Shown piece by piece: positions 48,436 to 57,379 of a stretch of 64,000 bases of DNA. The stretch spans positions 62,001 to 126,000 of the forward strand of contig NZ_JAHFZZ010000025.1 in assembly GCF_018603905.1 (NCBI RefSeq), in the 5' to 3' direction. How positions within the stretch are numbered: position 1 is the first letter of the stretch; the number at the start of each line of letters is the position of its first letter. The notes below the pieces were generated by a model, which was given only the letters and a program-made list of their open reading frames with translations, ran no database searches and was not told the DNA's origin. This DNA is from Nonomuraea sp. NEAU-A123. Lineage in GTDB: Bacteria > Actinomycetota > Actinomycetes > Streptosporangiales > Streptosporangiaceae. Made by a program: the position numbers and the translations under genes.

Positions 48436-51093
48436 TCAGCTTCTGGAGCTGGTCGGGGTGGGGAAGACGGCTACGGTGACGAGGGAGCGACGGGTCGCGA
48501 CATCCCAGAGGCGCGCCGTACCGTCGTAGGAGCCGCTGACCAAGGACTTGCCGTCCGGGCTGAAGGCCAGATCGGCGATCTGACCGCTGTGGCCGGTCAG
48601 TGTGCCGATCGGGCGCGTGGTGGCGACATCCGTCAGCACGATCGTCTTGTCGGAGCTGCCGGTGGCCAGCGTCTTGCCGTCCGGGCTGAACGCCAGCGGC
48701 CCGACCCCGTCGGTGTGTCCGGGTTTGAGGTCCTTGCTGGTACGGGTCGTCAGGTCCCATATCTGGATGGTGTACGCGACGCCGCTGGAGCTGGCCAGTG
48801 TCTTCCCGTCCGGGCTGATGGCCAGGTAGTGGATGCCGTCCTGGGCGCCGGTGAGGGTGCTCCTGGTGTGGCCGTTCGCCGGGTTCCACAGGCCGATGGT
48901 CTTGTCCTCGCTGGCGCTGGCCAGGGTCTTGCCGTCGGGTGTGAAGGCCAGCGCCCGTATCTCGCCCGTGTGACCGGTGATCACGTTTCGGGTACGGCCG
49001 CCGACTACATCCCAGAGCCGGATGGTCTGATCGATGCCGCCGCTGGCGAGGGTCTTGCCGTCCGGGCTGAAGGCGAGGGCTCGTACGACACTGGCACGAC
49101 CGCCGTTGACCAGCGGGCCCTCGGTGTGACCGGTCAGATCGGTGATCGATTCACCGGTGCGGACGTCCCAGAGGTGGATCGAGTTGTCGGCGCGGCTCGC
49201 GGCGATCTTCTTGCTGTCCGGGCTGAAGGCCAGGCCATAGAGGCCACTGGTGTTGCCGGAGGTGTTGAGCGTGGACAGGGCGGCTCCGGTTGACGCGTCG
49301 CGCAACCAGATCTCGCTTCTGAGGTAGCTCGCCATCGCGACGGTCTTGCCATCCGGGCTGAACGCCACCGACGTCATCGGGGCCTCACCCCCGCCGCTGC
49401 TCTGGCCGCCATTGTCACGAGGTGATCCGTTCACGATCACTGTGGTGATGGCCGCCGCTGCCACAGTCACCGCCAGCCCGGCCAGGAGAGCGACCCGGGT
49501 CCGTAACCGCCAGCGCCGCCACATCGCACCGATCGAACCTGTGACGGCAGGTGCCTTCGGAGTGACGAGCTGCCGAGCTGGGCTGGTCGCTTGAGGCGGG
49601 GTAGAGGGCTGGACCGGTGCGGCGGTGGCCTGGGACTCGGCGGCAGGTTCGGGTTCGGGCTTGGCGGCGGGTTCGGGCTCAGCGGTGGGTTTGGGCTTGG
49701 CGGTGAGGGTCGGTTGAGCGGCGGTGCTCGGCCCGGCGAGGGCTTGGGTGGCGGCGGTGGAGACCATGCGACTGTCGTCGTCGGCCAGCTCCTGCAGAGC
49801 CATTCGCGCCGCCAGGGCGAGCCCCGCGTGTGCGCCGTGCAGCAGGCGCTCCAGTTCCCCGACAATGGCGGCGCGCACAGCGGGAAGCGGGTTCTGGAGC
49901 GCTCCGCGCAGTTCGGCGGGCAGTTCGCTGGGCCGCTCGACCGGGCGAGCGCGCCGGGCGACGACCAGATCACCTTGTACGTCGAACGTCCACTTGCCCG
50001 GCGTCTGCTTGGGTGTGATCGTTCGCACCCGCTCGTAGACGAAGTCGTACAGTTCGTTGATGCCCACGTACCCGTCCTGGTTGAGGTCGGCCTCGCCGGT
50101 CTCCAACCCTTCGACGAGCACACCGGTGAACACGGACGGAGAGGGCTGCTGGTCATCGGCCAGGTCGAGGCCGTCGAAGGCGTACTCCAGCGCGTTGGAC
50201 GCGGTGATGACGATGCGGCCGCGCCCGCCGAACTGGTCCTCGACGTGCGTGCTGAACCCCGCCCTCGGCGTCGCGCCGCGCGCGAAGGCGCCCGCGTAAC
50301 AGCAGTCGAGCAGCAGGACGATGCGGCGGCAACGGCTGCGGCTCATCGCCCGGTTGACGAAGCCAGCCGATATCGCTGTCGCGGCGAGCAGGTTGAGCTT
50401 GGTGCTGGAGGTCGCGAAGTACAGATCCCCGCTGTCGTCCTTCACACCGTGCCCGGAGAAGTGCAGCAGGAGCAGGTCATCGGGATCACGGTCGGCGAAG
50501 AAGCCCTCGATCGCCTCGGTGATGACCGGTGTGGGCTCGTTGACCAGCGTACGTACCTCGAAATCGCCGATCGCGGGATTGCCCAGCACCCGGGTCAGCG
50601 CGTCGGCGTCCGTGGCGGGCGCGCGCAGCTTGCGCAGCCCCGAGTCGCGGTAGTCGTCGCAGGCCACGATCAGCGCCACCCGCCGGCCGCCGCGGGGCGT
50701 GGCCTCGGTGAGCTCCTGCCGCGACCGGCGGCGGGTCAGCCAGTCATCGATCAGCCGGCGCTGATCCGGCGACGCCACGCCCGTCACCTCGAGCAGGTCG
50801 CCGTCGAGGCTCATCTTCACCGAACGATCCCTGTGCCGCGTCAGCCAGGCGGTCACCGCCTCCACGAGGGCACCGAGCAACTCGGTGCCCGCCAGCGCGA
50901 CCGTCAGGCCGCCGATGGCGAAGGACAGGATCGCCCTACTGCCTTCCGGCGCCTCGCCGGCCTGGGAGAGGCCGACCACGACATCCAAGTCGAGCAATTC
51001 GGCGCGGAGCGTGGCGGTCAGCTCGTCCAGCTCCTGCGGATCCGCAGAGTCGTCGACCACCCACAGGTTCAGCTGGTTCGTCCCACCCGCCAT
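48436..51093 (-). CDS. EACC1-associated caspase with WD40 propeller
   Basis: The 885-residue protein has an EACC1 domain at about 5-115 (LNLWVVDDSADPQELDELTA, GLTVALAGTELLGALVEAVT). A caspase-like domain follows at 133-395, with His215 in LLHFSGHG, Cys265 in LLLDCCYAGAF and EF-hand-like loop DLNQDGYVGINE at 336-347. A Pro/Glu/Ala-rich linker leads to one transmembrane helix (LRTRVALLAGLAVTVAAAAI) and seven WD40 repeats (AFSPDGKTLASG, IRLWDV types). The propeller would lie across the membrane from the protease. Its protease half is very like that of 23359-25827. Confidence 0.92.
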   Translation of the reverse strand: MAGGTNQLNLWVVDDSADPQELDELTATLRAELLDLDVVVGLSQAGEAPEGSRAILSFAIGGLTVALAGTELLGALVEAVTAWLTRHRDRSVKMSLDGDLLEVTGVASPDQRRLIDDWLTRRRSRQELTEATPRGGRRVALIVACDDYRDSGLRKLRAPATDADALTRVLGNPAIGDFEVRTLVNEPTPVITEAIEGFFADRDPDDLLLLHFSGHGVKDDSGDLYFATSSTKLNLLAATAISAGFVNRAMSRSRCRRIVLLLDCCYAGAFARGATPRAGFSTHVEDQFGGRGRIVITASNALEYAFDGLDLADDQQPSPSVFTGVLVEGLETGEADLNQDGYVGINELYDFVYERVRTITPKQTPGKWTFDVQGDLVVARRARPVERPSELPAELRGALQNPLPAVRAAIVGELERLLHGAHAGLALAARMALQELADDDSRMVSTAATQALAGPSTAAQPTLTAKPKPTAEPEPAAKPEPEPAAESQATAAPVQPSTPPQATSPARQLVTPKAPAVTGSIGAMWRRWRLRTRVALLAGLAVTVAAAAITTVIVNGSPRDNGGQSSGGGEAPMTSVAFSPDGKTVAMASYLRSEIWLRDASTGAALSTLNTSGNTSGLYGLAFSPDSKKIAASRADNSIHLWDVRTGESITDLTGHTEGPLVNGGRASVVRALAFSPDGKTLASGGIDQTIRLWDVVGGRTRNVITGHTGEIRALAFTPDGKTLASASEDKTIGLWNPANGHTRSTLTGAQDGIHYLAISPDGKTLASSSGVAYTIQIWDLTTRTSKDLKPGHTDGVGPLAFSPDGKTLATGSSDKTIVLTDVATTRPIGTLTGHSGQIADLAFSPDGKSLVSGSYDGTARLWDVATRRSLVTVAVFPTPTSSRS

Positions 51094-51333
51094 GGCAGCT
51101 CCCAAGGGAAGGAACGGGCTGCGTCGAGTGGAGCCTAGCCGGAGTTCGTCTCGATACCGTTACCGTCTCCACCACCCGCCGCACTCGTACGGCCCCTCCG
51201 CTGGAGAAGAGGTGTGTGGCCACGAGGCGCCGTCACGCGTCACAGGCGCGTTGCCCCAATGTCGAGATCATCGGCGTGACCCGGCGGGGTGCGTACGCCG
51301 CCTACAGCACCTGACCTGGACCGTGCGTTGACT

Positions 51334-51346
51334 TTCCAAGTTGGAA
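51334..51346. promoter_or_regulatory. Operator-like palindrome 1
   Basis: TTCCAAGTTGGAA is a perfect 6-bp inverted repeat with a one-base centre, and it follows a TTGACT -35-like hexamer. A second palindrome lies 11 bases on. Confidence 0.6.
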
Positions 51347-51356
51347 TGTGATTGAC

Positions 51357-51371
51357 TTTCCATCATGGAAA
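51357..51371. promoter_or_regulatory. Operator-like palindrome 2, overlapping the start codon
   Basis: TTTCCATCATGGAAA has 7-bp arms around one base and contains the ATG at 51365. With palindrome 1 it forms a direct repeat of TTGACTTTCCA, the signature of a two-site operator, probably for the winged-helix protein at 51805. Confidence 0.6.
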
Positions 51372-51808
51372 GGAACAGTGCCGAGGACCTGTCCCTCATC
51401 GCTGAAGCCCGCGCCGCCATCGCCGACCGGCTGATCACCCCGTGGTGGTATCACCCGATCCTCGGACTGCTGCTCGCCGGTTTCGTCCTCGCGTTCGGGC
51501 TCGGCGGTGCTGCGGTCAAGATCGGGGGCGTCGTGCTGCTCGTCGTCGGCAGCGCCGCGCTCGCTCGCGCCTATCGCCGCTTGACCGGTTTCTGGGTGTC
51601 CGGCTTCGAAGCGGGCCCCGCCGGCCGGTGGCTCGGCGCGCTGGGCTGGTTGACAGCCCTGGCCACCGTCGCGGCCCTCGGAATCGGGGGCTTGACCGAC
51701 CTGCTGTGGCCGGTGTGGTGCTTGGCCATGGCGCAGTTCGTCGGCACCATCGTTCTGTGCCGGCGGTTCGACATCGCACTGCGGGCCTATCTGAGGGCAG
51801 GCGTATGA
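51365..51808 (+). CDS. Small membrane protein, partner of winged-helix regulator
   Basis: The 147-residue protein has four hydrophobic segments: YHPILGLLLAGFVLAFGLGG, AVKIGGVVLLVVGSAALARA, WLTALATVAALGIGGL and LWPVWCLAMAQFVGTIVLCR. A short N-terminal cytosolic helix precedes them. No domain is recognised. Its stop overlaps the start of the winged-helix regulator (ATGA), a pairing common for actinobacterial membrane-stress or differentiation modules. There is virtually no 5' leader between the operator and the ATG. Confidence 0.8.
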   Translation: MERNSAEDLSLIAEARAAIADRLITPWWYHPILGLLLAGFVLAFGLGGAAVKIGGVVLLVVGSAALARAYRRLTGFWVSGFEAGPAGRWLGALGWLTALATVAALGIGGLTDLLWPVWCLAMAQFVGTIVLCRRFDIALRAYLRAGV

Positions 51809-52128
51809 CCGGGCGGTTCGACGAGGTGGTGCATGCGCCGAACCGGTTGCGGATCTGCGCGCTTCTCGCCGCCTCGTCCAGCGCCGAGTTCGCGGTGCTG
51901 CGGGACATTCTCGGTGTGGCCGACTCGGTGCTGAGCAAACACTTGAAGGTGCTGCAGGACGCCGGTTACCTCGCGATCTCCAAGCCGACCGGCCGGGGCC
52001 GGGTGAAGACCTGGGTGAGCCTCACCCCCGAGGGCCGGCGCGCCTATGCCGGGCACGTCCAGGCGCTCAAGGCGCTTCTCGACACTCCGGGCATATCGGT
52101 TGGTTCGCCAGAGGCGCCGCACGGATGA
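51805..52128 (+). CDS. Winged-helix transcriptional regulator (ArsR/MarR-like)
   Basis: The 107-residue protein is a single winged-helix domain: HAPNRLRICALLAASSSAEF, VLRDILGVADSVLSKHLKVL, then QDAGYLAISKPTGRGRVKTW with the wing, and SLTPEGRRAYAGHV. No metal-binding Cys is seen. It is translationally coupled to the membrane protein and probably autoregulates the pair through the two palindromes at 51334-51371. Confidence 0.88.
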   Translation: MTGRFDEVVHAPNRLRICALLAASSSAEFAVLRDILGVADSVLSKHLKVLQDAGYLAISKPTGRGRVKTWVSLTPEGRRAYAGHVQALKALLDTPGISVGSPEAPHG

Positions 52129-52457
52129 ATCCGGTGACGGCTGCGGTCGGGAGCAGGTCAGGTAGCCATCGCCCGCGTGTGACCATGACGGACTCCACGG
52201 ACGCGCCGGTGGGGGCGTAGCAGCCGTACCCCAGCGCGATCTGTCCGGTTCGCCGGGCGTTCCACTGCAGCGCGATGTTCATGTGTGATCCCGGGTTCCC
52301 TCGACCGACCCGATGACGGCTCGGGCGCGGTCGGCGCAGTAGTCACCGGCGGGGTGAGCCGTACGCCCGCTCCACGCCATTTCCATGCCTTGGAGGCCTC
52401 AAAACGATGCGAACCATATCTTCGACGACCGAAAGCGGCCGACGACCAATCGTCGCC
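52129..52457. other. 329-base gap, no supported gene
   Basis: The segment contains a short minus-strand frame (52067-52282, MNIALQWNARRTGQIALGYG) with no family I can name or ribosome site. No hairpin or obvious operator was seen. Confidence 0.45.
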
Positions 52458-54473
52458 ATGAACCGGATCACGACCGTGGCGCAGCTCGAGGCGATCATCG
52501 GACGCCCACCGGCGATGGTGATGCTGAAGGAACTCGCGGAGCTGGACGATGCCTGCCGGCACATGCTCGCCCTCGCGCCGCTCGCGGGCTTCGGCTACCG
52601 CGATGACGACGGGCGGCCCCGGACGACGGTGGTCGGCGGAAAGCCCGGCTTCGCCGAGGTCGAATCACCGACGCGGATCGCTTTCGCCTCCGAGGTGGAC
52701 GCGTCGGGCGCGGTCTCCTTCGTTTTCCTGCTGCCCGGCGTCGGCGAGACGCTCCGGGTGAACGGCTCGGTCGCCGAGCGATCCGCTGGTCGGATCGTCG
52801 TCGATGTCAGCCAGGCCTATGTCCACTGTGCGCGGGCGATTCTCCGGTCCCGGCTGTGGGATCCGGTCGTTCCGACGGTGTCGGTTCCCACTGTCGCCGA
52901 CGGGCCGCTGTCCAGCGCGGGCGTCGCCGCCTTCCTGGGGCCTACACCGTTCTTCGTGGTGTCCTCCTGGGACCGTGACGGCGGCAGCGACACGAGCCCG
53001 CGCGGTGACACGCCCGGCTTCGTCCGGGTGATCGACGGGCACACGCTGGCCATCCCGGACCGGCGCGGCAACAAGCGCGCGGACACCTCTCACAACCTGC
53101 TCGCCGACGACCGGATCTCCGCGGCGATGCTCGTTCCCGGCCGTACCGACGTGCTGCACGTGAGCGGTACCGCCGTGGTCACGGACGACGCGAATCTGCT
53201 GGCGGACATGGCGCTGGGCGGCGCCGTCCCGCAGACCGCCCTCATCGTCACCGTGGAGCGGGCCGAAGTGCGGCACAACCAGGCCGTCGCCGCCGCGAAC
53301 GTCTGGGACCGCGCCAACCGCGTCGACGCGGCCACGCTCTCCGAGCTGATGGCGTTGACGACACGGCAACTCGGCGTGAAGAAGCCGGCGCTGCGCTGGC
53401 TGGCCAGGCCGCTCGCCGCGTTATCCCCGCTGATCCGGCGGATCATAGACGGCTCCTACCGCCGCGCGCTCAAGAAGGAAGGCTACGGCGTTGCGACCGA
53501 CACCGGCCCCGGGCGGCCGGTGCGGGTGATCGACGTGATCCGGGAGACGTCTGACGCGGTCACGCTGGTGTTCTCCGGGGCCGACACCGCGTTCGCGCCC
53601 GGCCAGTTCTACACACTCATCATGGAGATCGACGGGCGTACCGTCCGGCGCGCCTACTCGGCCACCTCCGTCCCCGGCACGGATCGGCTCACGCTGACCG
53701 TCAAACGGAACGGGCTCTGCTCCACCTATCTCAACGACCACGCCCGCGTCGGCACCGAGATGCGCGTCCTCGGGCCGTCCGGCACCTTCGGCGTGACCGA
53801 TCCCGCGGCGGCCGGCACGGACTACGTCCTGATCGGCGCCGGCAGCGGCATCACACCGCTCATGAGCATCATTCGTACGGTGCTCGCCGCCTCGCCCGAC
53901 GCCACGATCACCTTGGTATACGGCAACCGCACCGAGGCCGACATCATCTTCGCCGACGAACTCGCGGCGCTGCGGGACGCCCATCCCGGCCGTCTCACGG
54001 TCCACCACGTGCTGTCTCGCCCCGACCCGGGTTGGACCGGCCGTACCGGCCGAATCGGCCCCGATCACCTGATCCACTCAGAGCGGGCCCACTACTACGT
54101 CTGCGGACCGGCGGCCATGCTGACCAGCGTCCGCGACTGTCTGACCGGCCTCGGCGTCGCCTCGGACCGCCTGCATGAGGAGCAGTTCACCAGCGTGCCC
54201 GCGGCGGCTCCCGAGCTGACCGCGCGGACGATGACGGTCGAGAACGTCGGTGACGTGGTGGTCTCCACCGGCCAGACCATGCTCGACGCGGGCCTCGCCG
54301 CAGGCGTACCGATGCCCTATTCGTGCACCGTCGGCAGCTGTGGCGAATGCCGGATCCAGCTCCTCCGTGGCGAGGTGCGAGGCACCGTCGAGGACGGTGG
54401 TGTCCTCACCTGCGTCTCCTATCCGCTGACCGACACCGCCGTCGCGATCGGACCGGCGGAACCTCGGGACTGA
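52458..54473 (+). CDS. PNPOx-like protein fused to flavin/iron-sulfur reductase
   Basis: The 671-residue multidomain protein has residues 1-290 as two split-barrel, pyridoxamine-oxidase-like units (GRPRTTVVGGKPGFAEVESP, then SSWDRDGGSDTSPRGDTPGF with the typical SPRGD). An FNR-type FAD domain (GRTVRRAYSATSVPG) and NAD domain (YVLIGAGSGITPLMSIIRTV, YYVCGPAAML) follow. The C-terminal 2Fe-2S ferredoxin has ligands in CTVGSCGEC and a later Cys (LTCVSYPL). It resembles phthalate-type reductases with a flavin-binding barrel added. ATG 52407 is an alternative start, and no ribosome site decides. Confidence 0.85.
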   Translation: MNRITTVAQLEAIIGRPPAMVMLKELAELDDACRHMLALAPLAGFGYRDDDGRPRTTVVGGKPGFAEVESPTRIAFASEVDASGAVSFVFLLPGVGETLRVNGSVAERSAGRIVVDVSQAYVHCARAILRSRLWDPVVPTVSVPTVADGPLSSAGVAAFLGPTPFFVVSSWDRDGGSDTSPRGDTPGFVRVIDGHTLAIPDRRGNKRADTSHNLLADDRISAAMLVPGRTDVLHVSGTAVVTDDANLLADMALGGAVPQTALIVTVERAEVRHNQAVAAANVWDRANRVDAATLSELMALTTRQLGVKKPALRWLARPLAALSPLIRRIIDGSYRRALKKEGYGVATDTGPGRPVRVIDVIRETSDAVTLVFSGADTAFAPGQFYTLIMEIDGRTVRRAYSATSVPGTDRLTLTVKRNGLCSTYLNDHARVGTEMRVLGPSGTFGVTDPAAAGTDYVLIGAGSGITPLMSIIRTVLAASPDATITLVYGNRTEADIIFADELAALRDAHPGRLTVHHVLSRPDPGWTGRTGRIGPDHLIHSERAHYYVCGPAAMLTSVRDCLTGLGVASDRLHEEQFTSVPAAAPELTARTMTVENVGDVVVSTGQTMLDAGLAAGVPMPYSCTVGSCGECRIQLLRGEVRGTVEDGGVLTCVSYPLTDTAVAIGPAEPRD

Positions 54474-54829
54474 ACGCGTCGTGGCGGCCGCCACGAACAT
54501 CCTGCTACCGGACGCACGGCCGATGTGGTCCTGACCGCCACACGTATCGGCCGGTCTCCGGAAACACTGACCGGGGGGTGACTCAAGCCGCCTGCGGTGT
54601 ACGCGACCGACCCGGCCAGAATGACCCTTGAACTGTTTGAACAGGTACAAATACTTCTCGAACCGCAGGAGCGTCTTGCCCTGTCCTGATCAGTGGATCG
54701 TGACGCAGTTCACAGCTACCAGGGAATGGCCGATCACAATTTACTTGTTCGGACAATCAATGACGCGATGAGCGCCAGGCAAGTGGCGCCGCCCCAAGCG
54801 GCGACCTTCTCGGAACAAGGAATGTGATC
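54474..54829. promoter_or_regulatory. 356-base gap with two operator-like repeats before the OYE gene
   Basis: It has no gene. CTGTTTGAACAG at 54633-54644 and TTGTTCGGACAA at 54745-54756 are inverted repeats in an AT-richer stretch upstream of the old yellow enzyme gene, so probably regulator sites; no regulator gene is adjacent. Confidence 0.45.
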
Positions 54830-55897
54830 ATGCCTACGGCATTTGACTCTTTCGAGCTGGGCGGCAAGCGCTTGGCCAACCGCATCGCCATGGCCCCCAT
54901 GACCCGCAGCCGCGCCTACGACCCCGGCGCCAGCCCGACCGAACTGATGGCGACCTACTACGCGCAGCGGGCCGGCGCTGGCCTGATCGTCACCGAAGGC
55001 ACCCAGCCGTCGGCGATCGGCCAGGGCTATCCCGACACCCCGGGACTGCACTCCGCCGAGCAGGTCGCCGCCTGGCGGCAGGTGACCGACGCCGTGCACG
55101 GTGCGGGCGGCGTGATCTTCGCCCAGCTCATGCACACCGGCCGGATCGGCCATCCCAGCCTGCTGCCGGACGGCCTGCACCCGGTCGCGCCCTCCGCCGT
55201 GGCGGCCAACGGGCAGGTCTACACCCGCCAGGGTCCCCAGGACTTCGTCACTCCCAGGGAACTGACCGAGGCCGAGATCGCCCAGACCATCGGCGACTTC
55301 GCCACCGCGGCCCGCAACGCCATCGCCGCCGGCTTCGACGGCGTCGAACTCCACGGCGCCAACGGCTACCTGATCCAGCAGTTCCTCGCCCCCAACACCA
55401 ACCGCCGCACCGACGGCTGGGGCGGCACGGTCGACGGCCGGATCCGCTTCGCCGTCGAGGTGGCGACCGCGGTGGTGCAGGCCATCGGCGGCGACAAGGT
55501 GGGCCTGCGCATCTCGCCCGGCAACCCCTACAACGACATCGCCGAGGACGACGTGGAGGAGACCTACGGCGCCCTGGTGGCGCGGCTGGCCCCGCTCGGC
55601 CTGGCCTACCTGCACCTGGTGGAGAGCGCCGACCGCGATTTGACCCGCCGCCTGCGCAAGGAATGGCCCGGCGCGTTCATCCTCAACCCGTTCACCCACC
55701 CCGCCCCCACCGGGTCGGAGGCGCTGGAACTGGTGGAGGACGGCACCGCCGACATGATCGCCTTCGGCGCGCTGTTCCTGGCCAACCCCGACCTGCCCGC
55801 CCGTCTCGCGGCCGGCGGCCCGTACAACGCCCCCGACCCCGTCGCCTTCTTCGGCGGCGACCACCGCGGCTACACCGACTACCCCGTCCTCACCTGA
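54830..55897 (+). CDS. Old yellow enzyme family alkene reductase
   Basis: The 355-residue TIM-barrel flavoprotein has RIAMAPMTRSRA with FMN contacts, QLMHTGRIGHPSLLPDG, the substrate-binding pair in VELHGANGYLIQQFLAP (His and Asn), NTNRRTDGWGG and FGALFLANPDLPARL, the standard OYE motif order. It reduces activated C=C bonds of enones or nitro compounds with NAD(P)H. ACAAGGA precedes ATG 54830, preferred over the GTG six bases earlier. A strong hairpin follows the stop. Confidence 0.93.
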   Translation: MPTAFDSFELGGKRLANRIAMAPMTRSRAYDPGASPTELMATYYAQRAGAGLIVTEGTQPSAIGQGYPDTPGLHSAEQVAAWRQVTDAVHGAGGVIFAQLMHTGRIGHPSLLPDGLHPVAPSAVAANGQVYTRQGPQDFVTPRELTEAEIAQTIGDFATAARNAIAAGFDGVELHGANGYLIQQFLAPNTNRRTDGWGGTVDGRIRFAVEVATAVVQAIGGDKVGLRISPGNPYNDIAEDDVEETYGALVARLAPLGLAYLHLVESADRDLTRRLRKEWPGAFILNPFTHPAPTGSEALELVEDGTADMIAFGALFLANPDLPARLAAGGPYNAPDPVAFFGGDHRGYTDYPVLT

Positions 55898-55919
55898 TCC
55901 CTGCCCGGAGGCGATCAGC

Positions 55920-55954
55920 ATGACGCCCGGCCGGTCATCCCGGCCGGGCGTCAT
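55920..55954. terminator. Strong terminator hairpin after OYE gene
   Basis: A near-perfect 15-bp stem (ATGACGCCCGGCCGG with its complement) and a 5-base loop lie 22 bases beyond the stop. It could serve both strands. There is no poly-T. Confidence 0.85.
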
Positions 55955-55978
55955 CACGGTTCACCGCACAGCCGCTCT

Positions 55979-56155
55979 CTAGGGCTCCGTCGCCATGCCC
56001 AGTGCGCATGACGTGCTGGTCAGATGGCGCTTTACGGCGTCCAGCGCCGCGTTGGCGTCACCGGCCCGTACGGCCTTGGCGATGTCGAGGTGCTCTTGCA
56101 AGATCGTCTCGATCCGGCGCGGGCCACGGAACGCCGACTCACCCATCGAACTCAT
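55979..56155 (-). pseudogene. GntR/FCD-type regulator C-terminal remnant
   Basis: The 58-residue frame reads MGESAFRGPRRIETILQEHL, then DIAKAVRAGDANAALDAVKR and HLTSTSC. This is the last helices of an FCD ligand domain (EHLDIAKAVRAGDADAA-like is highly conserved). The DNA-binding domain is missing. Its ATG overlaps the TGA of the dioxygenase gene, so it may still be translated as a stub. Confidence 0.75.
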
Positions 56156-57075
56156 CCTGTTTGGTGCGCGCCGGTCATCAACCCGGCCAGGTCCTCTGGC
56201 CGCAGGAACGACGGCGGTGGCGGTGGCCCCCAGCTGAACAGGCCCTTGGCGCCTTCGATGGCTTCCGGCGTCCAGAGTTGGTCGTCGACGATGCAATCCA
56301 TGTCGGAGTAGTACTCGGAGAAGTTCCCCGCCGGATCTTTGAGGTACCAGAAGAAGTTGGACCCGGCGTGATGCCTGCCCAGCCCCCACACATGCCGTTC
56401 GGGGTGGTCTTCCAGCATCGCGGTGGCGCCGCGACCGACCTCGTCGATGTCGTCGACCTGCCACGAGCTGTGGTGCAGGAACTCCACCGGCGCCGCCAGT
56501 ACGAGCACATTGTGATGGTCGGTGGAGCAGCGCAGGAACGCGCCCTTGCCGGTGATCTCGTCGCTGAGTTTGAACCCGAGCCCGTCGGTGAAGAACCGCC
56601 GGGTGGCCTCGTAGTCGGTCGAGCCCATGACGACGTGGCCGAGCTTGCGCGGTCGCACCGGTCCGGTGCGCAGGACGGCGGGCGCGCGGCTGGTCAACCG
56701 CTCGAACCGCCCGGGACCGTTGTACGAGGCCGCCGGGACCGGGGCCTGCCGCACCGGTTCGGCTACCCGCACCACCGCCCGGAACCCGGCGACCGGCTCC
56801 AGCGCGGTGACCGAGTCCGCGTCGCACGTCACCGGCACGCTGAGCCGGTTCAACCGGTCTGCCACGGCGTCGAGGTCGTCACCGTGTTCGGCACGGACGA
56901 CGACCTCGACCAGCCGCCGGGTCGCGGCGGGCACCAGCCGTAGCTGGCGTCCCCCGTCCCGTGTGGACAGCCAGCCATCCGGCTCCGGGGCGAGGCCGAA
57001 CTCGGTGTAGTAGTTCCGGGTGTCCGCGATGTTGGGCACACCGACGGTGATTGACGACAGCCCGTGTAACGGCAT
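56152..57075 (-). CDS. VOC family extradiol dioxygenase
   Basis: The 307-residue protein has two VOC modules like type I extradiol ring-cleavage dioxygenases. The catalytic C-terminal module has metal-ligand candidates His in KLGHVVMGSTDYEA, His in VEFLHHSSWQVDDI and Glu in GNFSEYYSDMD, and HVWGLGRHHAGSNFFWYLKD matches the active-site segment. It cleaves catechol-like rings with Fe(II) and O2. A GAGGTCGC ribosome site precedes the start. Its natural neighbours are gone; a GntR remnant follows. Confidence 0.88.
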   Translation of the reverse strand: MPLHGLSSITVGVPNIADTRNYYTEFGLAPEPDGWLSTRDGGRQLRLVPAATRRLVEVVVRAEHGDDLDAVADRLNRLSVPVTCDADSVTALEPVAGFRAVVRVAEPVRQAPVPAASYNGPGRFERLTSRAPAVLRTGPVRPRKLGHVVMGSTDYEATRRFFTDGLGFKLSDEITGKGAFLRCSTDHHNVLVLAAPVEFLHHSSWQVDDIDEVGRGATAMLEDHPERHVWGLGRHHAGSNFFWYLKDPAGNFSEYYSDMDCIVDDQLWTPEAIEGAKGLFSWGPPPPPSFLRPEDLAGLMTGAHQTG

Positions 57076-57379
57076 TGCGACCTCCTGGGAACGGACGGGA
57101 AGGCGACATCAGTGGCCGGCGACCATGCGATGGCGCATCTGACCAGTTCGACGCCGGGGGCGAGGAAGCGCTGTGGTGTGCGACCGAGCCTGGCGCTCAG
57201 AGATGTCCTGCCCCACCGGCACGCCCGCCACGTACGACCAGGCGACGTCGGTCACCAAGCTGAGCCGCCCGGACACGTGTTAGCCACCTTCATGTGGGCT
57301 ATTTCCTCATAATTCGTCGTCCGGCACAGCACCGGGCGGGATGCTAACTGTCTAATCCGCAGCACCAGAGACTCGATCT
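57076..57379. other. 304-base gap, promoter side of the dioxygenase gene
   Basis: I see no gene. An AT-rich patch (near 57296-57320) could hold the minus-strand promoter. The adjacent 57380-57812 region is gene debris. Confidence 0.45.

Noticed and set aside
49591..51138. 515-codon plus-strand frame opposite the caspase/WD40 gene
   Set aside because: Antisense shadow; repetitive Gly/Arg/Val composition and no start site.
52067..52282. 71-codon minus-strand frame (MNIALQWNARRTGQIALGYG)
   Set aside because: Looks protein-like at its start but has no ribosome site or family I can name and overlaps the end of the winged-helix gene.
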